A stretch of 64,000 bases of DNA from Planctomycetales bacterium (GTDB lineage Bacteria > Planctomycetota > Planctomycetia > Isosphaerales > Isosphaeraceae): contig DAIDHB010000333.1 in assembly GCA_027452145.1 (NCBI GenBank), positions 1-64,000 of the forward strand. The letters are read 5' to 3'. The position numbers and the translations under genes were made by a program. Numbering within the stretch: the stretch's first letter is position 1; each line of letters opens with the position of its first letter. The notes below the pieces were generated by a model. That model was not told where the DNA came from and ran no database searches. It was given only the letters and a program-made list of their open reading frames with translations. Positions 53,271-62,048 of this stretch are shown one piece after another.

Positions 53271-54701
53271 ATGACGCAGACAACGATCGAGCAACCCTCG
53301 GGCGGAGAGAGCGAGAAAACCCGCGCGGGCGAGGAGATTCCGCCGAGACCCGATACGATCGCGCTGCCATGGGGGCCGGACGGTTCCCTCTTCTTGCGGT
53401 GGCCGGCATCCGGGCCGATCGCAGGGGCCCGGGTCGAGGTGGTCGCGCCCGAGCTGTCCGGCGCGGTGGCCGATTATTCGGCCGCCCTCGGCGCCGCGCT
53501 CGACGGCCCGGTCGATGCTCCGCGATTGGAGGAGCTGGCGGCGCCGGGGCAATCGGTGGCGATCGTCGTGGATGACCCGTCGCGCTGGACACCGGTGCGC
53601 GAGGCCCTGCCGATCATCCTGGCACGGCTGCACGCCGCGGGGGTCCGCCCCGAGGACATCACGATCAGCGTGGGCGTCGGCCGGCATCATGCCGTCGACG
53701 ACGCGGCGATGCGGCGCCGGGTGGGCGAGGACATCGCGGCCGGATATCGCTGCTTCAGCCCGCCGGTGGACGACCTGTCGGCCTACGACGAGCTGGGGAC
53801 TCTCGAGCCGGACATCCCGGTGCGAGTCTTTCGCCCGGTGGCGCGGGCCGACCTGCGGATCCTGGTCGGCTCGGTACTGCCGCACCTCCAGGCGGGCTTC
53901 GGCGGCGGCTACAAGCTGATCTTCCCCGGCACCAGCCATCGGACGACGCTGGGCGCGCTGCACCGCCAGGGGCTCGTCGGCCGGTCGGATGCGTCGGGGC
54001 TATTGGGCGGCGAGGCTTGCGGCAACCCGATGCGGCGCGCCATTCATGCGGCGGCCGGGTTGCTCGGCCCGTGCTGGTCGATCAGCCACCTGATCGGCGG
54101 GCCCGGCCAGGTGTTCCACGCGGCCGCCGGCCGGCCCGAGTCGGTGCAGGACGTGCTGGCCTCCGAGGCACGCCGGCGGTTCCGTGCCCCGGACGCCGAG
54201 CCCGCCGACATCGTCATCGCCGGCAATCATCCCTGGCCGGGCGATCCGATGCAGAGCTTCAAGGTGCTGCTGCACCACCGCGCGGCCTGCCGGCCCGGCG
54301 GGGCGCTCGTCGGCCTCTTCTGGACCGATCCCGACGAGATCGCCCGGTCGTTCCCCGCCTCGGCGCTGCGGGGGATCGCCGCGACCGGGGTCATCGGCTC
54401 GTGGGCGATCCGCCGGCTCCTCCCGGCCGCCCAGCACGCCGCCGCCCTCGCGGGCTCGCCGGCCGCGTTCATGATCCGATGGGCCCGCGAGCTGGTCGTC
54501 GACCGCACGGTCCTCGTGTATTCCCCGCCCCTGCGCGCCGTCGTCGGTCGCCGGCTGGGCCCGGTCCACCTCTTCGACGACCTGGATTCTCTATTGCTCC
54601 GCTGTCCGCTGTCCCTTGTCCGTCGCGAACACGGGCATCCCGGCAACGCGCTCCGCGTCCGCATCTTCCCCCAGGGCGGCCTGACCTACGTCGCGACCTA
54701 G
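53271..54701 (+). CDS. LarA-like (nickel-dependent racemase N-domain) protein
   Basis: 476 residues from ATG 53271, preceded by AAGGAG at 13-base spacing. Lar_N features in order: VDDPSRWTPV, ISVGVGRHH, and LPHLQAGFGGGYKLIFPG, which form the nickel-pincer cofactor pocket in LarA. LarA racemises lactate or related 2-hydroxy acids. LarB, LarC and LarE, needed to build the cofactor, are not in the window. The specific substrate is unknown. Confidence 0.85.
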   Translation: MTQTTIEQPSGGESEKTRAGEEIPPRPDTIALPWGPDGSLFLRWPASGPIAGARVEVVAPELSGAVADYSAALGAALDGPVDAPRLEELAAPGQSVAIVVDDPSRWTPVREALPIILARLHAAGVRPEDITISVGVGRHHAVDDAAMRRRVGEDIAAGYRCFSPPVDDLSAYDELGTLEPDIPVRVFRPVARADLRILVGSVLPHLQAGFGGGYKLIFPGTSHRTTLGALHRQGLVGRSDASGLLGGEACGNPMRRAIHAAAGLLGPCWSISHLIGGPGQVFHAAAGRPESVQDVLASEARRRFRAPDAEPADIVIAGNHPWPGDPMQSFKVLLHHRAACRPGGALVGLFWTDPDEIARSFPASALRGIAATGVIGSWAIRRLLPAAQHAAALAGSPAAFMIRWARELVVDRTVLVYSPPLRAVVGRRLGPVHLFDDLDSLLLRCPLSLVRREHGHPGNALRVRIFPQGGLTYVAT

Positions 54702-55489
54702 CGAGAACCTCCGGAAACCGGCGACGTCCGCCGATCCCAGGCGAACCGGCGACGTGAGTCACCGGGTCTCTCACCCGTGCCGTCGGGAATGTGGCTCAGC
54801 AGGACCTGTTCGGGCGAAGACCTCGAGATGGCCTCTGGAATAACGAACCACGGAAAACCGACGAACCGGCAAAAATCCAGAGAAGCCCTTCAGTTCCGCC
54901 CGGGCCGAGGACGATACAATCGGTGTCGGTTGGAAAACCGAACCGGTCAGGGAAGACCGAGACAGCCCCGGCATAGCAGTCGCGTCCAGGGACGGACTGG
55001 CGGCTCGTGGGCAAGGGCCAGGGACGGCCCTCAAATCACCAAGACGAGACCACCCATGGGAGTCATGCGGTCCGGCTCCGGCGGTCCGGGAGCAAGATCC
55101 GGTCGAACCGACTCACCTCGGCAAGATTGCGATCGCGTTCCCTCCGACCCGATCCGGCCGCGAACGGCCGCCGCCCGGCGCGATCGAGGGCCTCGTGCCT
55201 GACATCCGCCGGCCGCGGTCGTTTTTTGCTTCGAAGCACCCGGAACGACACCACCCACCCCACGGCGACCCGTCGAGGAGTTAACCGCGAAGACCTCGAC
55301 GGAGATCACCTCCAGGCCACCACTCGCGCGACGGCGACTCGTCGAAGACAGCACATAACCGCAAAAAACGCAAAAAGGACTGGGAGAGCGAGCCGACGGC
55401 GATTCGGATCGTCTTCCCATTTCATTTCACGTATTGGTTTTTTCGCGTTTTTCGCGTTTTTCGCGGTTAAGTCCGACTCTTCCACTCAA
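54702..55489. other. Non-coding region with AACCGC(A)nCGC inverted repeats
   Basis: 788 bp without a supportable gene. Near 55350-55470 an inverted repeat pairs AACCGCAAAAAACGC with the run TTTTTCGCGTTTTTCGCGG. The open frames translate it as FFAFFAFFAV or TAKNAK. The converging neighbours are the LarA-like and PepSY-like genes. Confidence 0.55.
55355..55468. repeat. A/T-rich inverted repeat (AACCGCAAAAAACGC)
   Basis: Left arm near 55355-55376 (AACCGCAAAAAACGCAAAAA), right arm near 55437-55468 (TTTTTTCGCGTTTTTCGCG...GGTT), the latter containing three CGCGTTTTT-type units. Its composition contrasts with the surrounding GC-rich DNA. Confidence 0.75.
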
Positions 55490-56203
55490 TCACTCCTCGC
55501 CCGCCTCGAGCGACTTCGAGATCAGCCGGCCGTCCTCGGCGACCTCGATCAGGTAGATCCGGTCCTTGACCTGGACCTCGGCCTCGAAGGTCGGATGCAG
55601 GATCCCCGCGGAGCGCGTCACGTCGCTGATCGCGCCGCCGCGGGCGTGGTGCTTGAGCGCGGCCTGCACGGCGGCGGGGCATCGGTCCAGCGGCAGCTCC
55701 TCGTCGTCGATCACCAGCACCTTCTCGACGAGCGTCCCGTCTTCGGCGACGACCAGCTCGTAGGCGCGCCCGCGGTGGTGGACGACGGTCTCATACACGG
55801 TGGTCCCATACTTCATGTCCTTGCCCACGCCCTCGATCTTCTCGCCCATCGCCTCGCGGCGGAACGTGGCCTGCACCGCGGCCGGGCACCGGTCGAGCGT
55901 CAGCTCGGCCCCGTCGACGGCCAGGTTCATCTCCACCAGCGTGCCGTCGCCCAGAACGCCGATCGCATAGGTCTTCCCCTCGATCGTCGCGTCGGCCCAG
56001 TAGATGGCCTCGTCGCCGTCCTGCTCCTTGCGGACCGCGGCGATCCGCGCGCCCCGCGCCTCGGCCTCGAGCGTCTTCCGCGCCGCGGGCGGGCAATCCG
56101 CCGGCTTGATCTCCTGGGCGATGCCGGCCGGCTGCGCCGCGGCGAACAGGGCGACGAGGACGACCGAACCGCAAGCGGCGGCACCTTCGCGAAGCGACGG
56201 CAT
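55490..56203 (-). CDS. Exported protein with three PepSY-like repeats
   Basis: 236-residue secreted protein (signal GAAACGSVVLVALFAAAQPAG). Three repeats share CPAAVQAxxxxxARG/MGxxI and a YxIxVxxDGTLVEK strand set: residues about 35-95, 105-165 and 175-235. PepSY-like modules often inhibit peptidases or bind small ligands at the cell surface. The start at 56203 begins the signal peptide. Divergent from the sulfite-oxidase-type gene. Confidence 0.8.
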   Translation of the reverse strand: MPSLREGAAACGSVVLVALFAAAQPAGIAQEIKPADCPPAARKTLEAEARGARIAAVRKEQDGDEAIYWADATIEGKTYAIGVLGDGTLVEMNLAVDGAELTLDRCPAAVQATFRREAMGEKIEGVGKDMKYGTTVYETVVHHRGRAYELVVAEDGTLVEKVLVIDDEELPLDRCPAAVQAALKHHARGGAISDVTRSAGILHPTFEAEVQVKDRIYLIEVAEDGRLISKSLEAGEE

Positions 56204-56375
56204 GGCGAATCTCCGACGTGATGGAACCCAGTGCCCCGGCCGGGCGAGCGAGGACCGACAGGCCCGTTCAGTGTCCGCCCGCGCGCCCGGGGCCGTCAAG
56301 CCGTGGCCCGGCCGGCACCGGGTCGGTCGATGAACGATTGATCGCGGCGAGTGCGAAGTCGACAATACGACGCCG

Positions 56376-56446
56376 GCAGGAAAGTCGGTCGGGCAGTCTT
56401 TCTTGCCCGACGGGGACCCTTGCGTCAGGCAAGACTGGCCGACCTC
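56376..56446. repeat. GTCGGGCA...TGCCCGAC hairpin repeat, copy A
   Basis: Inverted repeats GTCGGTCGGGCAGTC / TTGCCCGACG and GTCAGGCAAGACTGGCCGAC in a compact cluster. It sits between divergent genes, upstream of the oxidoreductase gene. Same core (GTCGGGCA, TGCCCGAC) as the element at 61947-62048. Confidence 0.65.
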
Positions 56447-56460
56447 CTTGAGGCACGATC

Positions 56461-57714
56461 ATGAACGATCCCATCGACCGCAGGCAGTTCCTCGGCGTGG
56501 TCGCGGCGACAGCGGCGAGAACGACGGCCGGCGCCGGCGAGCAGCAGCCGCCGGCATCCGTTGCGCCGGCCGGCGGACCGATCGGCGCGGCCGCCCGGCA
56601 GCCGTCGCCGTACCTGACCGACGCCGGCTCGTTCGTGGACGTCAGCCGCGGCAATCCCAAACCCCACCGGCTCCGGGGCGAGGCCCTCGTCAAGGCCCGG
56701 CTCACCGCGGAGACCTGGCGCCTGGAAATCGTCGGGGACGAATCCTCGCAGGTCCCGCGCCCCTGCCGGCTGGAAGACTCGACGGCCCTCGACCTCGCCG
56801 CGCTCCAGAAGCTCGGCGAGGCGCACGGCGTCAAGTTCCTCAAGGCCATGCAGTGCAACAACATCCCCGCCCCGCTGGGCCAGGGGCTGTGGGAAGGCGT
56901 GCCGCTCCGCGAGGTGATCCGACGGGTGGGGACCGTCCGCAATGTGCGGCGCGTCTATTACTGGGGCTTCCACAACGACGACCCGGCGCAGATCTTCCAG
57001 TCTTCGCTGTCCTATGCGCGCGCCATGGAGAATCCCCCCTCCGAGCCGCCGGCCATCCTGGCCTATCGTCTCAACGGCCAGCCGATCCCCCTCCAGCGCG
57101 GAGGACCCGTGCGGATGGTCGTCCCCTGGTCGCACGGCTTCAAGTCGATCAAGTGGCTCCAGCGCATCGTGCTGACCAACGACTACAGGGCCAACGACAC
57201 CTACGCCCTCCAGAACAATGATCCGGACTCGTACCTCAAGACGGCCGCCTACATCGGCCAGGGTGAGACCCGATTCAAGGCCGGCCAGCCGATCGTCGCG
57301 GAGGGCATGGCGATGTCCGGCTGGTCGGGCCTGAAGCGCGTCGAGTACTGGCTGCGGCGCGTCCCGCCCGGTGCCGATCACCCGCTCAAGAATGACGATC
57401 CAGCCTGGGATTCGGCCGCCTGGCATCCCTGCACGATGATGGAGCCGCCCGGCGACTGGTCGCCGATCCTGCCCGCCCGGGTCTCATCCCGGGAGGTCTG
57501 GGGCTTCGACCCGGCGACCGGCCGGCCGCAAACCTGGCCGCTGCCGTTCAGCATGGTCCCCTGGTCGTTGCGGGCCCCCGGCGTCGAGGCCGGCTCGTAC
57601 GAGCTGCGCGTCCGCGCGGTGGACCTCAACGGCTTCGCCCAGCCCGAGCCCCGGCCGTATCCGAAGGCCGGGATGAACCAGGTGCCCATGCGGACGCTCG
57701 TGGTGTCGGCGTAA
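56461..57714 (+). CDS. Tat-exported sulfite-oxidase-type molybdopterin enzyme
   Basis: 417 residues. Tat motif DRRQFLG at 6-12, so it is exported folded. The molybdopterin domain includes the ligand Cys132 in MQCNNIP, with later WGFHNDDPAQIF, VPWSHGFKSIKWLQRI. The C-terminal domain has an immunoglobulin-like dimerisation fold (SGWSGLKRVEYWLRRV, GSYELRVRAVDLNGFAQ). Members oxidise sulfite or related sulfur compounds. No haem partner gene is next to it. It overlaps the converging small-protein gene by 89 bp. Confidence 0.9.
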   Translation: MNDPIDRRQFLGVVAATAARTTAGAGEQQPPASVAPAGGPIGAAARQPSPYLTDAGSFVDVSRGNPKPHRLRGEALVKARLTAETWRLEIVGDESSQVPRPCRLEDSTALDLAALQKLGEAHGVKFLKAMQCNNIPAPLGQGLWEGVPLREVIRRVGTVRNVRRVYYWGFHNDDPAQIFQSSLSYARAMENPPSEPPAILAYRLNGQPIPLQRGGPVRMVVPWSHGFKSIKWLQRIVLTNDYRANDTYALQNNDPDSYLKTAAYIGQGETRFKAGQPIVAEGMAMSGWSGLKRVEYWLRRVPPGADHPLKNDDPAWDSAAWHPCTMMEPPGDWSPILPARVSSREVWGFDPATGRPQTWPLPFSMVPWSLRAPGVEAGSYELRVRAVDLNGFAQPEPRPYPKAGMNQVPMRTLVVSA

Positions 57715-58168
57715 GACTGGCGAGCGGCCCGGCGACCCCGATCGCCGGCCGCGGGGGCTCCGCCGCGCCTCGGCGAGCCGATGCGTCCCCGGTGCGAGCG
57801 ACCGGCTCCCGATCCCGATCCCGCTCCCGCCCGGGGCTCCGCCCGTCGACATACTGATCCCACGCCGACAGGATCACCTCCTCGCCGGCCGACACGGCGA
57901 ATTCCTCCTGGTAGAGGACCCGATCGTCCCGGATCATCCGCGCCACGTGGCGGCCGGGGCGCAGCTCGCAGATGATCGGCGTTTCTTCCGGACTGTCGAC
58001 GTGATAGACGTTCTGGTCCACGACCAGGTCCGCCGGGAAGCTCGAGACGTGCACGAGCGCCCGGCCTCGCGACGGCCCGGCATGCTCGGCCACCTGCCAG
58101 AGCACGACCGCCCCCAGCGCCAGGCCCGCGACTCGCCGGCCGATCGTGATGAAGAGGAAGTGTCCCAT
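57626..58168 (-). CDS. Small anchored protein with PEGA-like beta domain
   Basis: 180 residues. Signal anchor (LFITIGRRVAGLALGAVVLW), then VHVSSFPADLVVDQNVYHVDSPEETPIICELRPGRHVARM, which looks like a PEGA-type beta domain. The last 60 residues overlap the oxidoreductase gene and are Arg/Pro-rich, so the true end may be earlier. Not assigned to a family with certainty. Confidence 0.55.
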   Translation of the reverse strand: MGHFLFITIGRRVAGLALGAVVLWQVAEHAGPSRGRALVHVSSFPADLVVDQNVYHVDSPEETPIICELRPGRHVARMIRDDRVLYQEEFAVSAGEEVILSAWDQYVDGRSPGRERDRDREPVARTGDASARRGAAEPPRPAIGVAGPLASLTPTPRASAWAPGSSRPSDTAGARAGRSR

Positions 58169-58390
58169 CTCGCTCTCCTGGCTCCGTGGACATTGATGAA
58201 TCGGTTCGAAAACGTCATCTGCGGAGTGCGGGCGTCCCGATCAGCGCGCACCGGCTGCCATCCGGCCGATGCGCAGGGGCACATCCCCGCGCGCACGCCG
58301 ACCGGGGTGCAGTGCGGCTTTCCGATCACGATCTCGCGCGATCCCGTTGCGGGCCGCTCAGAGTCAGTCTCGGCAGGGCGGTCGGATGTC

Positions 58391-58415
58391 GTCGGGCGGA
58401 CATTGCCCGCCCGAC
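58391..58415. repeat. GTCGGGCGG hairpin
   Basis: Near-perfect inverted repeat GTCGGGCGG / CCCGCCCGAC with a short loop. Related to the GTCGGGCA family at 56376 and 61947. Confidence 0.65.
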
Positions 58416-58428
58416 GAACGGTCTGATG

Positions 58429-58487
58429 TAGGGTGGGTGAAACCCACCGGGCGAGGCCTCGAATCGGTGGGTTTCACCCACCCTGCA
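58429..58487. repeat. GGGTGGGTGAAACCCACC palindromic repeat
   Basis: Long inverted repeat: AGGGTGGGTGAAACCCACCG on the left and CGGTGGGTTTCACCCACCCT on the right, giving nested hairpins. A third GGGTGGGCAAGG copy follows near 58511. REP-like. Confidence 0.85.
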
Positions 58488-58548
58488 AGACGGTGAGGTC
58501 GGTTGGCGCAGGGTGGGCAAGGCCTCCCCGACTCAACAGCCTCTCAGG

Positions 58549-60243
58549 TCAGCGAGCGGCCTGGAACTCCAGCTCGCCCAGGGTCTCTGGCTCGAAGCCC
58601 TTGTAGATCCCGGGCGGCTCGCCCCAGGTCAGGAAGGCGGCTTTCGGTTGGTGGGAATCGCGGTCCACCACGGCGATCTCGAGTCCGATCGTCTTGCCGG
58701 GCTCGAGCCGGGTGCGCCTGGCAGGATATTCGTCATAGGGCTGGATCGCCCACTCGTAGGTCGTGACATCGCCCTCGCGGCGGTACTTCATCTCGATGCG
58801 GCGATCGCGGGTCGCGGCGTAGAGCAGCGCCGGATTGGCGCCGAAGCGGTCGCCATAGGCCGGGAAGTCGCCGGGCAGCCCGACGTACTGGAGGATCGGC
58901 ATCTCCTCGGCCGCCGTACCGTTGGGCCAGTCGGCCCAGCTCTTGCCCGTCGGCCTCGGGTCGGGACGGCGGCCCTGGAGGTAGACCTCCACGGCGTCAT
59001 TGGCCACGACCGAGCTGGACTTCTTCGCGACCAGGTCGTCGTCGCGGACCACGACGGCCAGGTAGATCCGGCCGTCCTTCGGGTCGTAGCCGGCCTGGAA
59101 CTCGGCGGCGACATCCTCGGGGCCGCCCACGGAGGTGCGATAATCGCTGCTGCTCCGCGAGAGGAGGTTCTGGATCGGATACCGCGTCATGCCGGAGGGC
59201 CAGTCGTCGAGCCGGCCGTCGATCGTGATGTCCGACAGCGGCCGGGCGACCGCCCGCGGCGGCCGGCCCGGCGTAGAGGCGGATGCGGAGGCAGACGCGA
59301 ACTCGGGCCGAACGGTGGCGCGCTCCGTCCGGACGACGGTCACGGGCGTGGGCGGCGTGGGCGCCGGCGCCGGCTCGACCGGCCGCAGGGCGCCAATGCC
59401 GGCCGCCGCGATCCCGATGGTGATGACCAGCGCGGCGGCCGCGGTCCCCGCGCCCGCCGTGGTGGCGGCCAGCGCCCGCCCGGCCCGGGAACATCCCGCC
59501 AGGACCAACCCGACGACCCCGACCGGCCGGGTTGGAGACGCCACCAGGACTCTCGCGGTCGCCTCGACCAGCGATCGCGGCACCAGAACGAGCCGGGACG
59601 GCTCGAGCGCGGCCGCCATCGCCCCGGCCGTTGGCGCCAGGCCGCGGCGGCTCAGCCGCATCCGCAACCGCTCGCGGGCCCGCGACAGCCGGCTCTCCAC
59701 GGTCCCCACCGGGCAGCCCAGCCGCCGCGCCACCTCGTCGTGCCGCAATCCTTCCACATGACAGAGCAACAGCGGCAGCCGGTAGTGTTCGGGCAGCCGG
59801 TGCACCTCCTCGTCGATCACCGCACGCAGGTCGTCCGGCTCCCCACCGGCCGACTCCTGCGGCGCCCGCTCGGCCGCCCGCTGCTCGATCTCCCGCCGCC
59901 GCTCGCCCTTTGCCCGCTCCTTGTTCGCGACCCGAAGCGCCACGCCATACAGCCAGTTCGTCAACAGGCCGCCGTCACGCAGGCTCCTCGCCTTCTTGAC
60001 GAAGACCAGGAACGTGGCCTGAAAGGCGTCCTCCGCCGCGTGCTCGTCGCCCAGCACCCGACGGCAGACCCCCAGCACCATCGGCCCGTGCCGCTGGATC
60101 AGGATGCGGAACGCCGCCTCGCTCTCCTCGGCCCCGCCCACGAACCGCTCGACAAGCTGATTATCCGACCAGGAACCCATGGCGCCCCATCCATAGAGCG
60201 TCTGGATCTCCCCCAGTGCGGCACCCGAAACGCGAATCGCCAT
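58549..60243 (-). CDS. ECF sigma factor fused to a CBM9-like sensor domain
   Basis: 564 residues. Sigma-70 region 2 near 40-105 (AFRILIQRHGPMVLGVCRRVLGDEHAAEDAFQATFLVFV) and region 4 near 145-200 (LPEHYRLPLLLCHVEGLRHDEVARRLGCPVGTVESRLSRAR). A hydrophobic segment near 245-290 is followed by a linker and a C-terminal domain of about 220 residues with ITIDGRLDDWPSGM, GYDPKDGRIYLAVVVRDDDL and NDAVEVYL, which matches the CBM9/DOMON-like beta-sandwich. This may let an extracytoplasmic signal control the sigma factor directly. No separate anti-sigma gene is adjacent. Confidence 0.85.
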   Translation of the reverse strand: MAIRVSGAALGEIQTLYGWGAMGSWSDNQLVERFVGGAEESEAAFRILIQRHGPMVLGVCRRVLGDEHAAEDAFQATFLVFVKKARSLRDGGLLTNWLYGVALRVANKERAKGERRREIEQRAAERAPQESAGGEPDDLRAVIDEEVHRLPEHYRLPLLLCHVEGLRHDEVARRLGCPVGTVESRLSRARERLRMRLSRRGLAPTAGAMAAALEPSRLVLVPRSLVEATARVLVASPTRPVGVVGLVLAGCSRAGRALAATTAGAGTAAAALVITIGIAAAGIGALRPVEPAPAPTPPTPVTVVRTERATVRPEFASASASASTPGRPPRAVARPLSDITIDGRLDDWPSGMTRYPIQNLLSRSSSDYRTSVGGPEDVAAEFQAGYDPKDGRIYLAVVVRDDDLVAKKSSSVVANDAVEVYLQGRRPDPRPTGKSWADWPNGTAAEEMPILQYVGLPGDFPAYGDRFGANPALLYAATRDRRIEMKYRREGDVTTYEWAIQPYDEYPARRTRLEPGKTIGLEIAVVDRDSHQPKAAFLTWGEPPGIYKGFEPETLGELEFQAAR

Positions 60244-60710
60244 CGGTCTCTCCCCGTCTTCTCCTCACCGCTCTCTCCTCTCATGCTGCCGCGGCGCGGG
60301 GGCTTCCTTCCAACTATTTTTGCCGGACCGGCGAATTCTTTCGGAAGCAGAAGGCGGAAGTCCTTTCAGAGAAACAGATTGCGCGTATTCTCGAAACTCC
60401 TCGCCGACCACCATCTGGGGCAGGGTCAGCCCATGCGGATCGGCCCTTGCTCCTCCGGCGCGCCTGGCGGCGATGCCCGGCGAGGAGTCTCGGAAATCGA
60501 CCACGAATCACACGAAGGGCACGAATCTGGTGCAGTCCGAGGCGGTCCCGTTTCGTGGTATTCGACCACGAATCACACGAAGGGTACGAATCTGGTGCAG
60601 TCCCAGGCGGTCCTGATTCGTGCGATTCGTGCCCTTCGTGGTGACGAGGCTCCTCCGGCGCGTCTGGCGGCGATGCCTGGCGAGGAGCCTCGTATTTTCC
60701 GCCCGACCGA
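60244..60710. other. Non-coding region with CACGAATCACACGAAGGG repeats
   Basis: 467 bp without a supportable gene; open frames read the repeats as HTKGTNLV or HEGHES. The neighbours are the ECF sigma gene and the PEP-CTERM gene. Confidence 0.55.
60498..60642. repeat. Direct and inverted CCACGAATC repeats
   Basis: Direct copies of about 53 bp at 60498-60550 and 60562-60615 (TCGACCACGAATCACACGAA...), offset by 65 bp, then an inverted partial copy at 60615-60642 (GATTCGTGCCCTTCGTGG). A further direct pair, CTCCTCCGGCGCG...GGCGATGCC, flanks the array at 60447-60490 and 60648-60690. Confidence 0.85.
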
Positions 60711-61433
60711 TCATCCACGGTCGCCGTGGCGGCGACGGTGCCTGCACCATCGCCGCACGACCACCACCCACGCCACGCCCACCAGGCCCAGCATCCCGGT
60801 GCCGGGCTCGGGGACCGACTGCGGGTTGATGGACTTCTGCTCGCTGACGAGGTCCTGGTTGTACCGGCCGCTCGGGTCGTGGGTCGCCGCCCAGAACTGC
60901 GCCTGGTACGTCGTCGATTTGTCGTAGCCCTGGAACTTGAGCAACTCGTGGTAGTCCTTTGTGAGCGTGCTGTCGCCGCCGCTGAACGAGAAGCCCTTGA
61001 AGTCCTTCGTCCTGGCGTTGTCGGTGACATACCAGATCGCCAGTTGCACGGCGCCCCGGGCGTCGGCCGTGGCCGGGTTCTGGCTCAACAGCCAGGCGAT
61101 CCGGTTGTCCACGTCGTCGTACGTGCTGGTCGGATAGCTGATGCCCGACACGGGCGTGATCGTGTAGCTCGACCCGATCGTGTTCTCGTGCCAGAGGTCC
61201 ACGCAGTAATAGATCGGGGCCACGGTCCCGTCGCTGACCATCGGGTCGGCGTAGGTGGACGCCGATAGCGAATGCTCGCCGTCAGCGGTGCTGTAGTGGA
61301 CCGTCACGACGGGCGAGTGGTTTGTCCCGTCGAAGAGCTGAAGGTTATCGATACTGCCGGCGTGCACGGGTTGAAACATCGACAAAACGGCGAACAATCC
61401 AATCGGCGCGAGGCGGTTCCAGGTTTTCACCAA
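60711..61433 (-). CDS. PEP-CTERM surface protein with predicted thioester domain
   Basis: 240 residues. Signal peptide (PIGLFAVLSMFQPVHAG). The body includes IYYCVDLWHENTIG with Cys77 and VQLAIW with Gln130, the two halves of a Cys-Gln thioester adhesin domain. The C-terminus has VPEPGTGMLGLVGVAWVVVVRRW, a PEP-CTERM sorting signal with Arg-rich tail, for processing by an exosortase. The thioester domain would bind host or surface amines covalently. No exosortase gene is in the window. Confidence 0.8.
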   Translation of the reverse strand: MVKTWNRLAPIGLFAVLSMFQPVHAGSIDNLQLFDGTNHSPVVTVHYSTADGEHSLSASTYADPMVSDGTVAPIYYCVDLWHENTIGSSYTITPVSGISYPTSTYDDVDNRIAWLLSQNPATADARGAVQLAIWYVTDNARTKDFKGFSFSGGDSTLTKDYHELLKFQGYDKSTTYQAQFWAATHDPSGRYNQDLVSEQKSINPQSVPEPGTGMLGLVGVAWVVVVRRWCRHRRRHGDRG

Positions 61434-61779
61434 ATCGGCTCCAGTACGCCTTCATTTTTGAGAGTCTTTTGATGCTCCGGACGGTCGCCGGCATTCGCGG
61501 CGCCGAGGATGGGGCGGGCCGGCGTCGCCCGCCCCGTCACCTCCATCCGAATTACGCCGGACTCGCGGCGCCGCGACTCGGAAGGCCCCGCGAATCGCCG
61601 AATCCTCGCCGCGCGACGCCGCCTCGCCACGCGGCGTCGAATCGCCGCAGCACCGCGTCACTCGCAGCGAATGGCGACGTAGCCTGTCGAGACGACTCGC
61701 TGGACAGAAGGTGTGTGAGAGGCCCCTGATGTGGGTCGAACGCTGCTGGGCGGATGACGCGAGGAGTGTCGGCCAGCCG

Positions 61780-61808
61780 TCCCCTTCTCCCCGCGAGCCG
61801 CGGGGAGA
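61780..61808. repeat. CTTCTCCCCGC / GCGGGGAGAAG hairpin
   Basis: Perfect 11-bp arms around a short GAGCC loop. Such hairpins are widespread in GC-rich bacterial genomes and translate to PASRGEK in open frames. Confidence 0.75.
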
Positions 61809-61946
61809 AGGTGCCCGAAGGGCGGATGAGGGGGCATTCGAGCCGCATCGCCCTTGTTTCGCTCGATGAACGCGCGTGGGCTGCTCCTGCCGACCCTGAC
61901 CTCGGGGATCGGCGCTCGAGCCGGCCCGGCCTGCTCACGCGTTCGA

Positions 61947-62048
61947 AGTAGATCGGGCATTCGTGCCCGACGCGGGCCGGCCGGGTCCGTTCCTCCCGAC
62001 CGATCTACCGCCGATTCCGCCCGCGTCGGGCAGGACTACCCGACCTAC
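61947..62048. repeat. GTAGATCGGGCA...GGTCGGGTA palindromic repeat, copy B
   Basis: Left arm GTAGATCGGGCATTCGTGCC with CGACGCGGGC, right arm GCCCGCGTCGGGCAGGACTA with CCCGACCTAC. About 100 bp overall. It shares GTCGGGCA / TGCCCGAC with the element at 56376. Confidence 0.75.

Larger units (their letters stand above)
58169..58548. other. Intergenic region with two hairpin repeats
   Basis: 380 bp between same-strand genes, holding hairpins at 58391-58415 and 58429-58487. No gene supported. Confidence 0.5.
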
